Assembly (NCBI GenBank): GCA_017429945.1 | Contig: JAFRNY010000040.1 | Span: 1 to 61,157, forward strand | DNA length: 61,157 bases | Origin: Bacteroidaceae bacterium | Lineage (GTDB): Bacteria > Bacteroidota > Bacteroidia > Bacteroidales > Bacteroidaceae | Direction: 5' to 3' | Part shown: positions 31,598 through 40,395 of the stretch, in pieces | Layout of the letters: every line of letters begins with the position of its first letter | Numbering within the stretch: the first letter of the stretch is position 1 | The notes under the pieces: model-generated | The model's database searches: none | Seen by the model: only the letters and a program-made list of their open reading frames with translations | Told to the model about the DNA's origin: nothing | Made by a program: the position numbers and the translations under genes

Positions 31598-34492
31598 TTA
31601 CTTATTTTCGAGCAAGAAATGTCCCGTATAACTCTGCGGGCAGGCTGCCACCTGGGCCGGAGTGCCGGCGCAGACAACATTGCCGCCCTCGGCGCCCCCT
31701 TCAGGGCCGAGGTCGATGATGTGGTCGGCCTGGCGGATGATGTCGAGGTTGTGCTCGATGACGACTATGGTGTGGCCGCGGTCGATGAGGGCATTGAAGG
31801 CGTCGAGCAGGCGGCGTATGTCGTGGAAATGCAGGCCCGTGGTGGGCTCGTCGAAGATGAAGAGCGTAGGTTCGGCCTTCTCTGTGCCGATATAGTAGGC
31901 CAGCTTCACGCGCTGGTTCTCGCCGCCCGAGAGCGTAGAGGACGACTGCCCGAGCTGCACGTAGCCCAGACCTACGTCCATCAGCGGCTGCAGGCGCCGC
32001 ACTATCTTTTTCTCGCCATGCTCGGCAAAGAAGTCCATCGCCTCGGCTACGGTCATCTTCAATACATCGTTGACGTTGCGTCCATGGAAGCGCACGTCGA
32101 GGATATCGCGCTTGAAACGTTGGCCGTGGCACGACTCGCACTCGAGCACGAGGTCGGCCATGAACTGCATCTCCACCGTCACCGTGCCCTCGCCCTTGCA
32201 CTCCTCGCAGCGCCCACCCTCGGTGTTGAACGAAAAGTGGCTGGCCGTGAAGCCCATCTGTTTGGCCAAAGGCTGTTCGGCAAAGAGGCGGCGAATCTCG
32301 TCGTAGGCCTTGACGTAGATTACGGGATTCGAGCGCGAGCTCTTGCCTATGGGATTCTGGTCGACGAACTCTACGGCTTTGATGGCCGAGAGGTCGCCAC
32401 CGAGAGAGACGAACTCACCCGGGCGCTCGGCCACCTCGTCGAGCTGGCGCTTCATGGCCCTATAAAGGATGTCGCGCACAAGGGTGCTCTTGCCCGAGCC
32501 CGAGACGCCGGTGACGCAGGTCATCACGTTGAGAGGGAAGCGCACGTCGATGCCTCGCAGATTATTGGCGCGGGCGCCCTGCACCTCGATAAAGCGGTTG
32601 GCCACACGCATGGAGCCCTTAGCAGCGCCGCCATCCAAAGGATTGCCCAAAGTTTCCAAGCCAAGCAACCATTGCAAAGTATTCGAGCGCTCGATGACCT
32701 CTGCAGGAATCCGCTCGCGGGCATCATCGGCAGTATATGAATATACATCCTTACCAGCCAAAGAGGGAACGGTGGTAAGCTGGCACACCACTTCGCCGCC
32801 CAGGCGGCCGGCGTCGGGACCTATATCTATAATGTAGTCGGCAGCACGGATTATGTCGGCGTCGTGCTCAACGACAACCACCGTGTTGCCTATGTCGACA
32901 AGCTGGCGCAGCACACCGATCAGGCGCTGCGTGTCGCGTGGATGAAGACCTATGCTGGGCTCGTCGAGGATATAAAGCGAACCTACGAGAGCCGAGCCGA
33001 GGCTGGTTGCCAGGTTTATGCGCTGACTCTCGCCGCCCGAGAGGCTGTTGCTACGGCGGCCGAGGGTGAGATATCCCAGCCCCACATCGACGAGGAACTG
33101 CAGGCGGCTGCGTATCTCCACAAGAAGGCGCTCGGCCACGGCAGCGTCGTGAGCCTCAAGCTGCAGGGCGTCGAACCATTCCTTGAGCACACTCACTGGC
33201 ATGTCGACAAGTTCGGTGATGCTACGCCCTCCCACCTTGACGTAAGTAGCCTCGCGGCGCAGGCGTGTGCCATGGCAGTCGGGGCACTCAGTCTTGCCCG
33301 TATATCGCGCGAGCATGACGCGGTTCTGAATCTTATACCGCCCCTCGCGAAGATAGTCGAAGAAGAGGTCGATGCATACGTCTCCCAAGTGCCAGCGGCG
33401 CTCCAGGCTTTCATTAGGGTAACGACCGTGCCACAGGAGGTCGCGCTCTTCGTTGGTCAGTTCGTAGTAGGGTTTGAAGATAGGAAATCGTATGCCCTCG
33501 GCCATACGTATGAACTCAGTCTTCCACTCGCTCATCTTCTCGCCGCGCCAACATTGGACGCACCCCTCATACACGCTCTTGGACGAATCGGGGATAACGA
33601 GGTGAGGGTCGATGCCCGTGACGTTTCCCCAGCCTTCACACGTAGGACAAGCACCCATAGGCGAATTGAAGGCGAAGAGCTGGTCGCTGGGCTCGTCGAA
33701 GGTCATGCCGTCGGCCTCGAAACGCGTCGAGAACACATGCTCGATGCCTGCCGGAAGGAAGCGCAGCATCAGCTCGCCGCCGCCTTCGTAGAACGCGGTC
33801 TCTGAGGAATCAACAAGGCGCGATACTACATCCTTGGCATCAGACACCGAAAGGCGGTCGATTACCAGTCGAAGCGCCTGCGAGGCCTGCGGCAGCTTGT
33901 CGGCCGAGAGCACATCTTCAATCGCTTGCGTCACACCATCGACATCAATTCGCGCATAACCCTCCTGCATATACGCCCGCAACTGCTCCTCCAGGGTGCG
34001 CCCTTCAGTAATCCTTATCGGGCAGAGCACCATGAAGCGTGTGCCAGGCGAATAGCTGAGCATGCACTGCACGACGTCCTCGGCCGAATGTTTCTTCACC
34101 TCGACGCCGCTCACGGGACTGTACGTTCGCCCTATGCGGGCGAAGAGAAGACGAAGGTACTCATAGATCTCGGTGCTCGTGCCTACGGTGGAGCGAGGAT
34201 TACGGGCTATCACCTTCTGCTCGATGGCGATAGCCGGCGGCAAGCCTGAGATGAAGTCGCACTCCGGCTTGCTCATACGCCCAAGGAACTGGCGGGCATA
34301 GGCATTGAGGCTCTCCACGTAGCGGCGCTGCCCTTCGGCATAGAGTGTGTCGAAAGCAAGCGACGACTTTCCCGAGCCCGACACACCGGTGATGACGACG
34401 AGCCGGTCGCGAGGAATATCAAGCGTGACGCCCTTAAGATTGTTGACGCGGGCGTTTTCTATGTGGATAAAAGATTCAGGGGATGATTGCAT
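31598..34492 (-). CDS. uvrA: Excinuclease ABC subunit A
   Basis: A 964-aa nucleotide-excision repair damage sensor with two ABC ATPase modules: Walker [17 protein letters not shown] and [17 protein letters not shown], signatures [12 protein letters not shown] and [12 protein letters not shown]. CxxC zinc-module cysteines are in [26 protein letters not shown] and CESCHGQRF. The length is normal. It is 37 bp downstream of the GHL10 gene on the same strand and probably co-transcribed with it. Some Bacteroidota carry more than one UvrA; whether this is the only copy cannot be told here. Confidence 0.96.
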   Translation of the reverse strand: MQSSPESFIHIENARVNNLKGVTLDIPRDRLVVITGVSGSGKSSLAFDTLYAEGQRRYVESLNAYARQFLGRMSKPECDFISGLPPAIAIEQKVIARNPRSTVGTSTEIYEYLRLLFARIGRTYSPVSGVEVKKHSAEDVVQCMLSYSPGTRFMVLCPIRITEGRTLEEQLRAYMQEGYARIDVDGVTQAIEDVLSADKLPQASQALRLVIDRLSVSDAKDVVSRLVDSSETAFYEGGGELMLRFLPAGIEHVFSTRFEADGMTFDEPSDQLFAFNSPMGACPTCEGWGNVTGIDPHLVIPDSSKSVYEGCVQCWRGEKMSEWKTEFIRMAEGIRFPIFKPYYELTNEERDLLWHGRYPNESLERRWHLGDVCIDLFFDYLREGRYKIQNRVMLARYTGKTECPDCHGTRLRREATYVKVGGRSITELVDMPVSVLKEWFDALQLEAHDAAVAERLLVEIRSRLQFLVDVGLGYLTLGRRSNSLSGGESQRINLATSLGSALVGSLYILDEPSIGLHPRDTQRLIGVLRQLVDIGNTVVVVEHDADIIRAADYIIDIGPDAGRLGGEVVCQLTTVPSLAGKDVYSYTADDARERIPAEVIERSNTLQWLLGLETLGNPLDGGAAKGSMRVANRFIEVQGARANNLRGIDVRFPLNVMTCVTGVSGSGKSTLVRDILYRAMKRQLDEVAERPGEFVSLGGDLSAIKAVEFVDQNPIGKSSRSNPVIYVKAYDEIRRLFAEQPLAKQMGFTASHFSFNTEGGRCEECKGEGTVTVEMQFMADLVLECESCHGQRFKRDILDVRFHGRNVNDVLKMTVAEAMDFFAEHGEKKIVRRLQPLMDVGLGYVQLGQSSSTLSGGENQRVKLAYYIGTEKAEPTLFIFDEPTTGLHFHDIRRLLDAFNALIDRGHTIVVIEHNLDIIRQADHIIDLGPEGGAEGGNVVCAGTPAQVAACPQSYTGHFLLENK

Positions 34493-34529
34493 AGACTGCT
34501 GAGGATGAATGAGAGCGCAACGACAATAT

Positions 34530-36002
34530 TTACAGTTTCACCTTCTTCACCTTCGACTCATTCTGCATGCGGTCGAGAGCCGTGACAACGTAAGTGCACC
34601 TTTGCTCCACGTCGCTTAGTGGCAAGGCGAAGAAAGTGTTGGCTGTGACGCCTACAAGATGCTTTGCATTGCTGATATCGATGCGCTCGCCTTTAGCGAA
34701 GCGATAGACGGCATAAGACTTGGCTACGTCCATCTCCTTACGCCCTTTCGGAGCTGTCCAGAAGAGCACGGGGCCGTCGGGAGTGGCGATGACCTTGGTC
34801 TTGCGGACCTTGCCCGGCGCCTTCTTGTCGATCCACGGCATAGTAGGCTGCAGAGCCGGCTTGGTGTGGTACTGAGTGCGCAGAGCCGTGGCATATCCTC
34901 CGCGGTCGTCGGCTACGGCACGGGCATACCACTGGCACGAGCCATTGATGCCAGGCAGACCTTGCTGCAGTAGCATCTTGCGGGCCATATCGCCGTGCTG
35001 TGCCGTACGGTCGACGTCCTGACCTATATAAAGAGGACGCGCGTACGCGTGCGAGCTCCACCAGCGTATCAGCTCGTCGTAGTCTGCAGCGCGATTGCCT
35101 ATCTCCCAGTAGATCTGAGGAATATTGTAGTCCACCCAACCCTTTTCTATCCAGAGGAGTACGTCGGCATAGAGGTCGTCGTAGTTCTGGAGACCGTTGG
35201 TGCGCGAGCCTTCGGGCCATGAGCGCTGGTTACGATAGATGCCGAAAGGCGATACGCCGAACTTTACCCACGGCTTCACGGCGCGTATGGCATCGTGCAG
35301 CTCACGGATGAAAGCGTTGACATTCTCGCGGCGCCAGTCGCCACGGTCGCGGCCCTGGCCGTAGGCAGCATAGGCAGCATCGTCGGGGATGGCCAGCCCT
35401 GCTACGGGATAAGGATAGAAATAGTCGTCGATGTGGAAGCCGTCGACATCGTAGCGGCTGACGATATCGCGCGCCACGTCGCAGATGAAGCGGCGGTTCT
35501 CTGGCAGTCCGGGGTCGAAAAGCATCAGTCCGTCGTAGGCGAAGCAGCGCTCGGGGTGCTGCACGGCATAGTGCGTAGTGGCCAGCGCCTGCGTGCCCTT
35601 GGTCTTTGCACGATAAGGATTGATCCAGGCGTGCAGCTCCATGCCGCGGGCATGGCACTGCTCTATCATCCACTGCAGAGGGTCCCAGTAAGGCTGCGGC
35701 GGCAAGCCCTGCTGCCCTGTGAGATATCGGCTCCAGGGCTCCAGCTGGCTGGCATAGAGAGCATCGCCCTCGACGCGCACCTGAAAGAGAATGGCATTAA
35801 TGCCGCAAGCCTGCAAGGCATTGAGCTCGCGCGTGAGTTCGGCTTGCATAGCATCGCGGCCTAAGCCCTGCCACTGACCATTGACGGCTTGAATCCAAGC
35901 GCCACGAAATTCACGTTTGGGGGTATGTGGCGACTGCGCCCACATACCGCAAGCGTTAGCCACAAAGCAAGCCAACGCCAGAAGGATTTTGAATCTATTC
36001 AT
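34530..36002 (-). CDS. GHL10 (family 10-like) glycosyl hydrolase, secreted
   Basis: A 490-aa protein of the YngK/DUF187 'glycosyl hydrolase-like 10' family: PKREFRGAWIQAVNGQW, ILFQVRVEGDALYAS, MELHAWINPYRA, VDGFHIDDYFYPYP and WVKFGVSPFGIYRN, a TIM barrel, followed by a fibronectin-type III-like C-terminal domain (VIATPDGPVLFWTAP onward). The N-terminus MNRFKILLALACFVANACGMWA is a signal peptide; ATG 36002 was chosen over an upstream TTG at 36011. The family is suspected to act on cell-wall or exopolysaccharide amino sugars; the substrate is unproven. Confidence 0.88.
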   Translation of the reverse strand: MNRFKILLALACFVANACGMWAQSPHTPKREFRGAWIQAVNGQWQGLGRDAMQAELTRELNALQACGINAILFQVRVEGDALYASQLEPWSRYLTGQQGLPPQPYWDPLQWMIEQCHARGMELHAWINPYRAKTKGTQALATTHYAVQHPERCFAYDGLMLFDPGLPENRRFICDVARDIVSRYDVDGFHIDDYFYPYPVAGLAIPDDAAYAAYGQGRDRGDWRRENVNAFIRELHDAIRAVKPWVKFGVSPFGIYRNQRSWPEGSRTNGLQNYDDLYADVLLWIEKGWVDYNIPQIYWEIGNRAADYDELIRWWSSHAYARPLYIGQDVDRTAQHGDMARKMLLQQGLPGINGSCQWYARAVADDRGGYATALRTQYHTKPALQPTMPWIDKKAPGKVRKTKVIATPDGPVLFWTAPKGRKEMDVAKSYAVYRFAKGERIDISNAKHLVGVTANTFFALPLSDVEQRCTYVVTALDRMQNESKVKKVKL

Positions 36003-36027
36003 TTTCTTCAAAGCTTAATTGCGTCTG

Positions 36028-36035
36028 CAAAGATA
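36028..36035 (-). promoter_or_regulatory. -7 promoter element of the GHL10-uvrA unit
   Basis: TATCTTTG on the minus strand, 26 bp before the ATG. Confidence 0.65.
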
Positions 36036-36162
36036 AGGCAAAATCCCTAAAAACAAGTATCTTTTCACGAAAAACAGCAAGTCGGGCTTGAAAGGGCGGG
36101 CAGAGAGCGTTAAATAAACCTAAAACTTTGGCTATAACTATGGTTTCTCTCAGCTTTTCGAG

Positions 36163-36170
36163 TAGCTTTG
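36163..36170 (+). promoter_or_regulatory. -7 promoter element of the outer-membrane protein gene
   Basis: TAGCTTTG, about 40 bp upstream of ATG 36211. Confidence 0.65.
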
Positions 36171-36210
36171 CACAAATATTTTCCAACCACAAACTATTAA
36201 GGAGTAAATT

Positions 36211-36729
36211 ATGTTCAAAAAAGTTTTCTTGGGCGCCCTCTTCGCCCTCATGGCCGTATCGGCCAACGCACAGTTCGAAGCCGGCAAGAAGTATGTAAAC
36301 CTTTCAACCAGCAGCCTCAGCCTTTCCTACAGCAAGAACGACAAGCTGCGCCTCAACGTAGGCGCCATGGCTGGTGTGTTCGTAGCCGACGACTGGATGC
36401 TGTATGCTCAGGCCGAGTACAATCACAAGCGCCTGATGTACGACCGCCTCGTGAAAATCGGCCGCAAGATTCATCAGGACGAGGTGCTCCTCGGCGTCGG
36501 CGGACGCTACTATATCGAGCAGAACGGTATCTACCTCGGTCTGGGAGCTCAATTTGCCCACCACGAGCAGTCGTTCGACAACTTCTACATCACGCCTGAA
36601 GTAGGCTACGCCTTCTTCATAAACCAATATCTTACCATCGAGCCTGCCGTCTACTATCAGATGTCGCTCAACGACTTCTCCGACGCAAGCACCGTGGGCC
36701 TGAAACTCAGCGTAGGTTTCACATTCTAA
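36211..36729 (+). CDS. Small outer-membrane beta-barrel protein
   Basis: A 172-aa protein with a signal peptide (MFKKVFLGALFALMAVSANAQ) and alternating strands typical of an eight-stranded barrel (YVNLSTSSLSLSYS, WMLYAQAEYNHKR, GIYLGLGAQFAH, VGLKLSVGFTF). The terminal phenylalanine is the expected barrel-assembly signal. Function unknown. Own promoter; followed by the GxxExxY cassette. Confidence 0.85.
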   Translation: MFKKVFLGALFALMAVSANAQFEAGKKYVNLSTSSLSLSYSKNDKLRLNVGAMAGVFVADDWMLYAQAEYNHKRLMYDRLVKIGRKIHQDEVLLGVGGRYYIEQNGIYLGLGAQFAHHEQSFDNFYITPEVGYAFFINQYLTIEPAVYYQMSLNDFSDASTVGLKLSVGFTF

Positions 36730-36731
36730 GA

Positions 36732-36769
36732 CACACAGAAAATCACGGAAAGGAACGGAAAACTCGGAA
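36732..36769. repeat. Left flank repeat of the GxxExxY cassette
   Basis: CACAGAAAATCACGGAAAGG followed by AACGGAAAACTCGGAAA: short purine-rich units. An inverted relative lies on the other side of the gene at 37182-37223. Confidence 0.75.
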
Positions 36770-37177
36770 ATGGCACTATTGTTTGAGCAAGAGTCTTACA
36801 ACATTCGAGGTGCAGTATTCGAAGTACATAAAAACATGGGGACAGGTTTCCTTGAAAAGGTTTATCAAGAAAGCCTTGAAAAGGAATTCCTGCTCCGTGG
36901 TATTCCCTATGAACGTGAAAAGCGAATATTCCTTAATTACAAGGGAGATCGGCTCAAACAGTCATACATTGCAGATTTCATTTGCTATGATGAGATTATT
37001 GTGGAGTGCAAAGCCGTGGCAGAATTGCTCGACATTCATAAGATACAATTGCTCAATTATTTAACAGCAACGAACCTACGTCTGGGCTTTCTGATTAATT
37101 TTTCCGAAATATTCATCAGGCCTATACGCGTAATCAACAATGCATGGGACCCTGATTGGGTCCGTGGCAACACTTAA
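36770..37177 (+). CDS. GxxExxY protein (PDDEXK nuclease-like fold)
   Basis: A 135-aa protein of the GxxExxY family: the name-giving motif is GFLEKVY, preceded by GAVFEVHKNMGTG. The pattern ADFICYDEIIVECKAV matches the D...ExK core of PDDEXK nucleases. Activity has not been established for the family. The base composition is clearly more AT-rich than in neighbouring genes, and the gene is bracketed by inverted CACGGAAA-type repeats, both signs of transfer as a small cassette. Confidence 0.9.
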   Translation: MALLFEQESYNIRGAVFEVHKNMGTGFLEKVYQESLEKEFLLRGIPYEREKRIFLNYKGDRLKQSYIADFICYDEIIVECKAVAELLDIHKIQLLNYLTATNLRLGFLINFSEIFIRPIRVINNAWDPDWVRGNT

Positions 37178-37181
37178 CCCT

Positions 37182-37223
37182 CTCCGTTTCCGTGATTTTC
37201 CGTATATTTCTGTGTCTTTCCGC
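37182..37223. repeat. Right flank repeat of the GxxExxY cassette
   Basis: CCGTTTCCGTGATTTTCCGT followed by ATATTTCTGTGTCTTTCCG. Read on the minus strand it gives ACACAGAAA, ACGGAAAATCACGGAAA, matching the left flank in inverted orientation. Confidence 0.75.
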
Positions 37224-37263
37224 GTTAAAAGAATCTTATTCTAAATAACTTTACCATCATCCT

Positions 37264-39255
37264 ATGAAAACAAACCTAAGTTCACAAATCACCCTTGACC
37301 GCGTGTCGCCCCGCTACTACCGACCAGATGGCAATATCGAGCGTTCGGTGCTGACACGCTTTGAGAAACTGCCTACTGATATCTATGCTACAGCCGAGGA
37401 AGGTGCCGCCGAAGTGGCGCTGAAAGTGGCTGCTACGATTCGACAGCGGCAGCGCGAGATACGTGCCTGCACCATGGCCTTCTCCGGAGGCGCCACGCTC
37501 ACCGAAGTCTTCAACCAGCTCGTGCGCATGCACCAGGAGGAAGGCCTTAGCTTCCAGAACGTCGTCGTCTTCGTGACATATGAGTACTACCCCCTGCCCG
37601 CCGACAGCATTCAGTCGAACCTGAAGATGCTGAAGGAGCAGTTCTTCGACCGCGTGGACATCCCCGCTCAGAACATCTATCCGCTCGACGGCAACACGCC
37701 GCAGGAGCGCGTCACCGAGCACTGCCAGGCCTACGAGCGCATGATAGAGCAGATGGGCGGCATCGACATCGCCCTGCTCGGTATAGGGCGTATGGGAAAT
37801 ATCGCCCTCAACGTGACGGGCTCGCAGCGCAACAGCCACACGCGCCTCGTGCTGCTCGATGCTACGAGCCGCTCTGAAGCCGTGAAAGTGTTCGGAGCCG
37901 AACAGAACGTCCCCGTATGCGCCATCACTATGGGCGTCTCCACAATCCGCAAGGCCCACAAAATCTTCTTGCTGGCCTGGGGCGAAGAGAAAGCCGAAGT
38001 GATCAAGAACGCCGTCGAGGGCGAGATGAGCGATGCCCAGAGCGCCACCTTCCTGCAGATGCACAACAACGTGCAGGTGGTGCTCGACCTCTCCTCGGCC
38101 GCAAACCTCACTCGTATACGCCGGCCATGGCTCGTAACGTCGTGCGACTGGGACGATAAGCTCATCCGCTCTGCCATCGTATGGCTCTGCCAAAAGACGG
38201 GCAAGCCTATCCTCAAGCTCACCAACAAGGACTACAATGAGCACGGCCTCGGCGAGCTGCTGGCCATCTACGGCTCGGCCTACGACGTCAACATAAAGAT
38301 ATTCAACGACCTGCAGCACACCATCACCGGTTGGCCCGGCGGCAAGCCTAACGCCGACGACAGCAATCGCCCCGAGCGCGCCAAGCCTGCGCAGAAGCGC
38401 GTGATCATCTTCTCGCCACACCCCGACGACGACGTCATCTCGATGGGCGGCACGCTCCAGCGCCTGGTGAAGCAGAAACATGAGGTGCACGTGGCCTATG
38501 AGACCAGCGGCAATATCGCCGTGGGCGACGAAGAGGTATTCCGCTTCATGCACTTCATCAATGGCTTCAACGAGCTCTTCGACGAGGGCAAGAACGAGGT
38601 CATCAATGCCCGCTACAAGGAGTTCATCGACTTCATCAACAAGAAGAAGCCTGAAGACTTCGACACGCGCGAGATTCTCGAGGTCAAAGGCCTCATTCGC
38701 CGTGGCGAAGCGCGCATGGCCTCTATGTACAGCGGCATCCCACTCGAACGCGTACACTTCCTCAACCTGCCGTTTTACGAGACGGGCAAGATTCAGAAGA
38801 ACCCCATCTCTGAGGCCGACATCGAGATTGTGCTCAACCTGTTGCGCGAAGTGAAGCCCCACCAGATCTTCGTAGCAGGCGACCTTGCCGACCCGCACGG
38901 CACGCACCGCGTCTGCACCGACGCCGTGCTCGCCGCCATCGACATCGAGAAGGAAGCCGGCGCCGAATGGCTCAAGAACTGCCGCATCTGGATGTACCGC
39001 GGAGCGTGGGCAGAATGGGAGATTGAGCACATCGAGATGGCCGTGCCCATCTCGCCCGAGGAACTGCGCACCAAGCGCAACGCCATCCTCAAGCATGCCA
39101 GCCAGATGGAGAGCGCGCCCTTCCTGGGCAACGACGAGCGCCTGTTCTGGCAGCGCGCCGAGGACCGCAACCACGCTACGGCCGAGCTCTACAACAGTCT
39201 CGGTCTGGCTGCCTACGAGGCTATGGAAGCCTTCGTACAGTACCACCCGCTCTAA
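37264..39255 (+). CDS. NagB-like domain fused to PIG-L deacetylase
   Basis: A 663-aa protein. Residues about 40-290 resemble glucosamine-6-phosphate deaminase (NagB) and residues about 375-600 are a PIG-L/LmbE N-acetylglucosamine deacetylase-like domain (IFSPHPDDDVISMGGTL, with a later DPHGTHR). It is usually annotated nagB in Bacteroidota. The NagB active-site motifs are altered: where the canonical enzyme has GIGxDGHIAFNEP, this has GIGRMGNIALNVT, and the MDEY motif reads TYEY. The general-base Asp and the catalytic His are therefore missing, and deaminase activity is doubtful. The deacetylase metal motif HPDD is intact. A hairpin terminator follows. A role in amino-sugar metabolism is inferred. 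Confidence 0.85.
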   Translation: MKTNLSSQITLDRVSPRYYRPDGNIERSVLTRFEKLPTDIYATAEEGAAEVALKVAATIRQRQREIRACTMAFSGGATLTEVFNQLVRMHQEEGLSFQNVVVFVTYEYYPLPADSIQSNLKMLKEQFFDRVDIPAQNIYPLDGNTPQERVTEHCQAYERMIEQMGGIDIALLGIGRMGNIALNVTGSQRNSHTRLVLLDATSRSEAVKVFGAEQNVPVCAITMGVSTIRKAHKIFLLAWGEEKAEVIKNAVEGEMSDAQSATFLQMHNNVQVVLDLSSAANLTRIRRPWLVTSCDWDDKLIRSAIVWLCQKTGKPILKLTNKDYNEHGLGELLAIYGSAYDVNIKIFNDLQHTITGWPGGKPNADDSNRPERAKPAQKRVIIFSPHPDDDVISMGGTLQRLVKQKHEVHVAYETSGNIAVGDEEVFRFMHFINGFNELFDEGKNEVINARYKEFIDFINKKKPEDFDTREILEVKGLIRRGEARMASMYSGIPLERVHFLNLPFYETGKIQKNPISEADIEIVLNLLREVKPHQIFVAGDLADPHGTHRVCTDAVLAAIDIEKEAGAEWLKNCRIWMYRGAWAEWEIEHIEMAVPISPEELRTKRNAILKHASQMESAPFLGNDERLFWQRAEDRNHATAELYNSLGLAAYEAMEAFVQYHPL

Positions 39256-39278
39256 GTGTGTCACTCTATTATCATTAA

Positions 39279-39320
39279 TGTGCTGGCACCGTTGCCCTAC
39301 GGCGCCGGCACATAATATTT
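39279..39320 (+). terminator. Hairpin terminator after the NagB-PIG-L gene
   Basis: TGTGCTGGC (39279) pairs with GCCGGCACA (39304-39312), one wobble, followed by TAATATTTT. It lies 25 bp upstream of the SIMPL gene and could also act as an attenuator. Confidence 0.65.
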
Positions 39321-39344
39321 TACAACTAATACTTATCAACAACT

Positions 39345-40049
39345 ATGAAACACAAAGAAATCATTTCAGCAGCAATCATTGCGCTTGGAATCTGCGCACT
39401 CGGATGGTTCGTGAAAGCCGGCATCGACGACTTTGTCGACAAGGACCGCCGCGTGAGCGTCAAGGGCCTGGCCGAGCAGGAAGTGCCTGCCGACAAAGTG
39501 ACGTGGCCCATCGTCTCAAAGGAAGTAGGCAACGACCTGCCCAGCCTCTACGACCGCATCGGAGCCACACAGGCTAAGATCAAGAACTTCCTCACGTCAG
39601 CAGGCATCACGGCCGAAGAGCTGACCGAGAACGCCCCCTCCGTGGCCGACCTCGGCGCACGCGAATACGGCGACCGCAACCTGCCCTATCGCTACATCGT
39701 GACGTCGGTTATCACAGTGACGTCGAAGGACGTGCCCAAAGTGCGCGGCATCATGGCACGCCAGGGCGACCTGCTCAAGGAAGGCGTGGCCATCGTCGAC
39801 GGCGGCTACGAGAACCCCGTGAAGTACGAGTTCGTCGCCTTCCGCGAGATGAAGCCCACGATGATGCAAGAGGCCATCGCCAATGCCGAGAAGACGGCCG
39901 AGCAGTTTGCCGAGAACTCGCATTCGCGCCTCAACAAGATTGTGAGCGCCGACCAGGGTCAGTTCTCTATCGAGGACCGCGACTCCAACACGCCTTGGAT
40001 AAAGAAAGTGCGCGTAGTCACGACAATCACCTACTCGCTTAAGAACTAA
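39345..40049 (+). CDS. SIMPL domain-containing protein (DUF541)
   Basis: A 234-aa protein with one N-terminal membrane anchor (ISAAIIALGICALGWFV) and the SIMPL/DUF541 domain: RRVSVKGLAEQEVPADKVTW, AKIKNFLTSAGI, TSVITVTSKDVPKV. It is likely anchored in the inner membrane and facing the periplasm. The biochemical role of this family is not firmly known. The gene is complete and followed by a strong hairpin at 40102. Confidence 0.88.
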   Translation: MKHKEIISAAIIALGICALGWFVKAGIDDFVDKDRRVSVKGLAEQEVPADKVTWPIVSKEVGNDLPSLYDRIGATQAKIKNFLTSAGITAEELTENAPSVADLGAREYGDRNLPYRYIVTSVITVTSKDVPKVRGIMARQGDLLKEGVAIVDGGYENPVKYEFVAFREMKPTMMQEAIANAEKTAEQFAENSHSRLNKIVSADQGQFSIEDRDSNTPWIKKVRVVTTITYSLKN

Positions 40050-40101
40050 GGCACAGCGCTGCTACAGGGCAGCCCTCGTGCCAAGTCACAAAACGCCTCG
40101 A

Positions 40102-40160
40102 GGCCGGACGCTTCCGCATTCTCAGACAATGAAAGAGCGGAACACGTCCGGCCGTTTTGT
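40102..40160 (+). terminator. Long GC hairpin terminator
   Basis: GGCCGGACGCTTCCGC (40102-40117) pairs with GCGGAACACGTCCGGCC (40137-40153) with a small bulge, followed by GTTTTGTTTG. It lies 52 bp after the SIMPL stop. The rest of this 346-bp gap (40161-40298) shows no gene I can defend; the repeat array follows. Confidence 0.75.
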
Positions 40161-40298
40161 TTGCCCACTCCACTTACTGACAGTCGAGGTCTTGGACTCA
40201 GCGGGCACAGCCACCGAGCCCGTCAGCCGACCCTCCGAAGGGGTGATGAGAATACATGCTTGACCTTTTTCACCGGGCTCTAATAATCCCTCACAAAC

Positions 40299-40380
40299 AC
40301 GACCGGTCGTATCCGCTAATACGACCGGTCGAAAACGACGACGCGACCGGTTGCATACGCCGATGCAACCGGTCGCGTTT
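40299..40380. repeat. 22-bp-period ACCGGT array (intergenic)
   Basis: ACCGGT cores begin at 40302, 40324, 40346 and 40368, exactly 22 bp apart, the same number and period as in cobB. The first two are perfect palindromes (CGACCGGTCG). The last two face each other as GCGACCGGTTGCAT and ATGCAACCGGTCGC, forming a 14-bp perfect stem followed by GTTTTT, so the end could also terminate plus-strand transcription. The array lies just beyond the GH51 stop. Confidence 0.9.
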
Positions 40381-40395
40381 TTCTATGCATCCGTA

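Noticed and set aside
36732-37223. Classic insertion sequence
   Set aside because: No transposase gene; the only gene is the GxxExxY protein, so I describe it as a cassette with inverted flanks.
37282-39342. 686-codon minus-strand open frame opposite the NagB-PIG-L gene
   Set aside because: Shadow frame; the plus strand carries recognisable domains and proper start context.
40078-40263. Small plus-strand frame after the SIMPL gene
   Set aside because: It runs through the GC hairpin terminator, has no promoter or domain, and looks fortuitous.
40299-40380. 22-bp-period array as a CRISPR
   Set aside because: The conserved core is only about 10 bp, the variable part about 12 bp, far below CRISPR repeat and spacer sizes, with no cas genes and copies inside genes.
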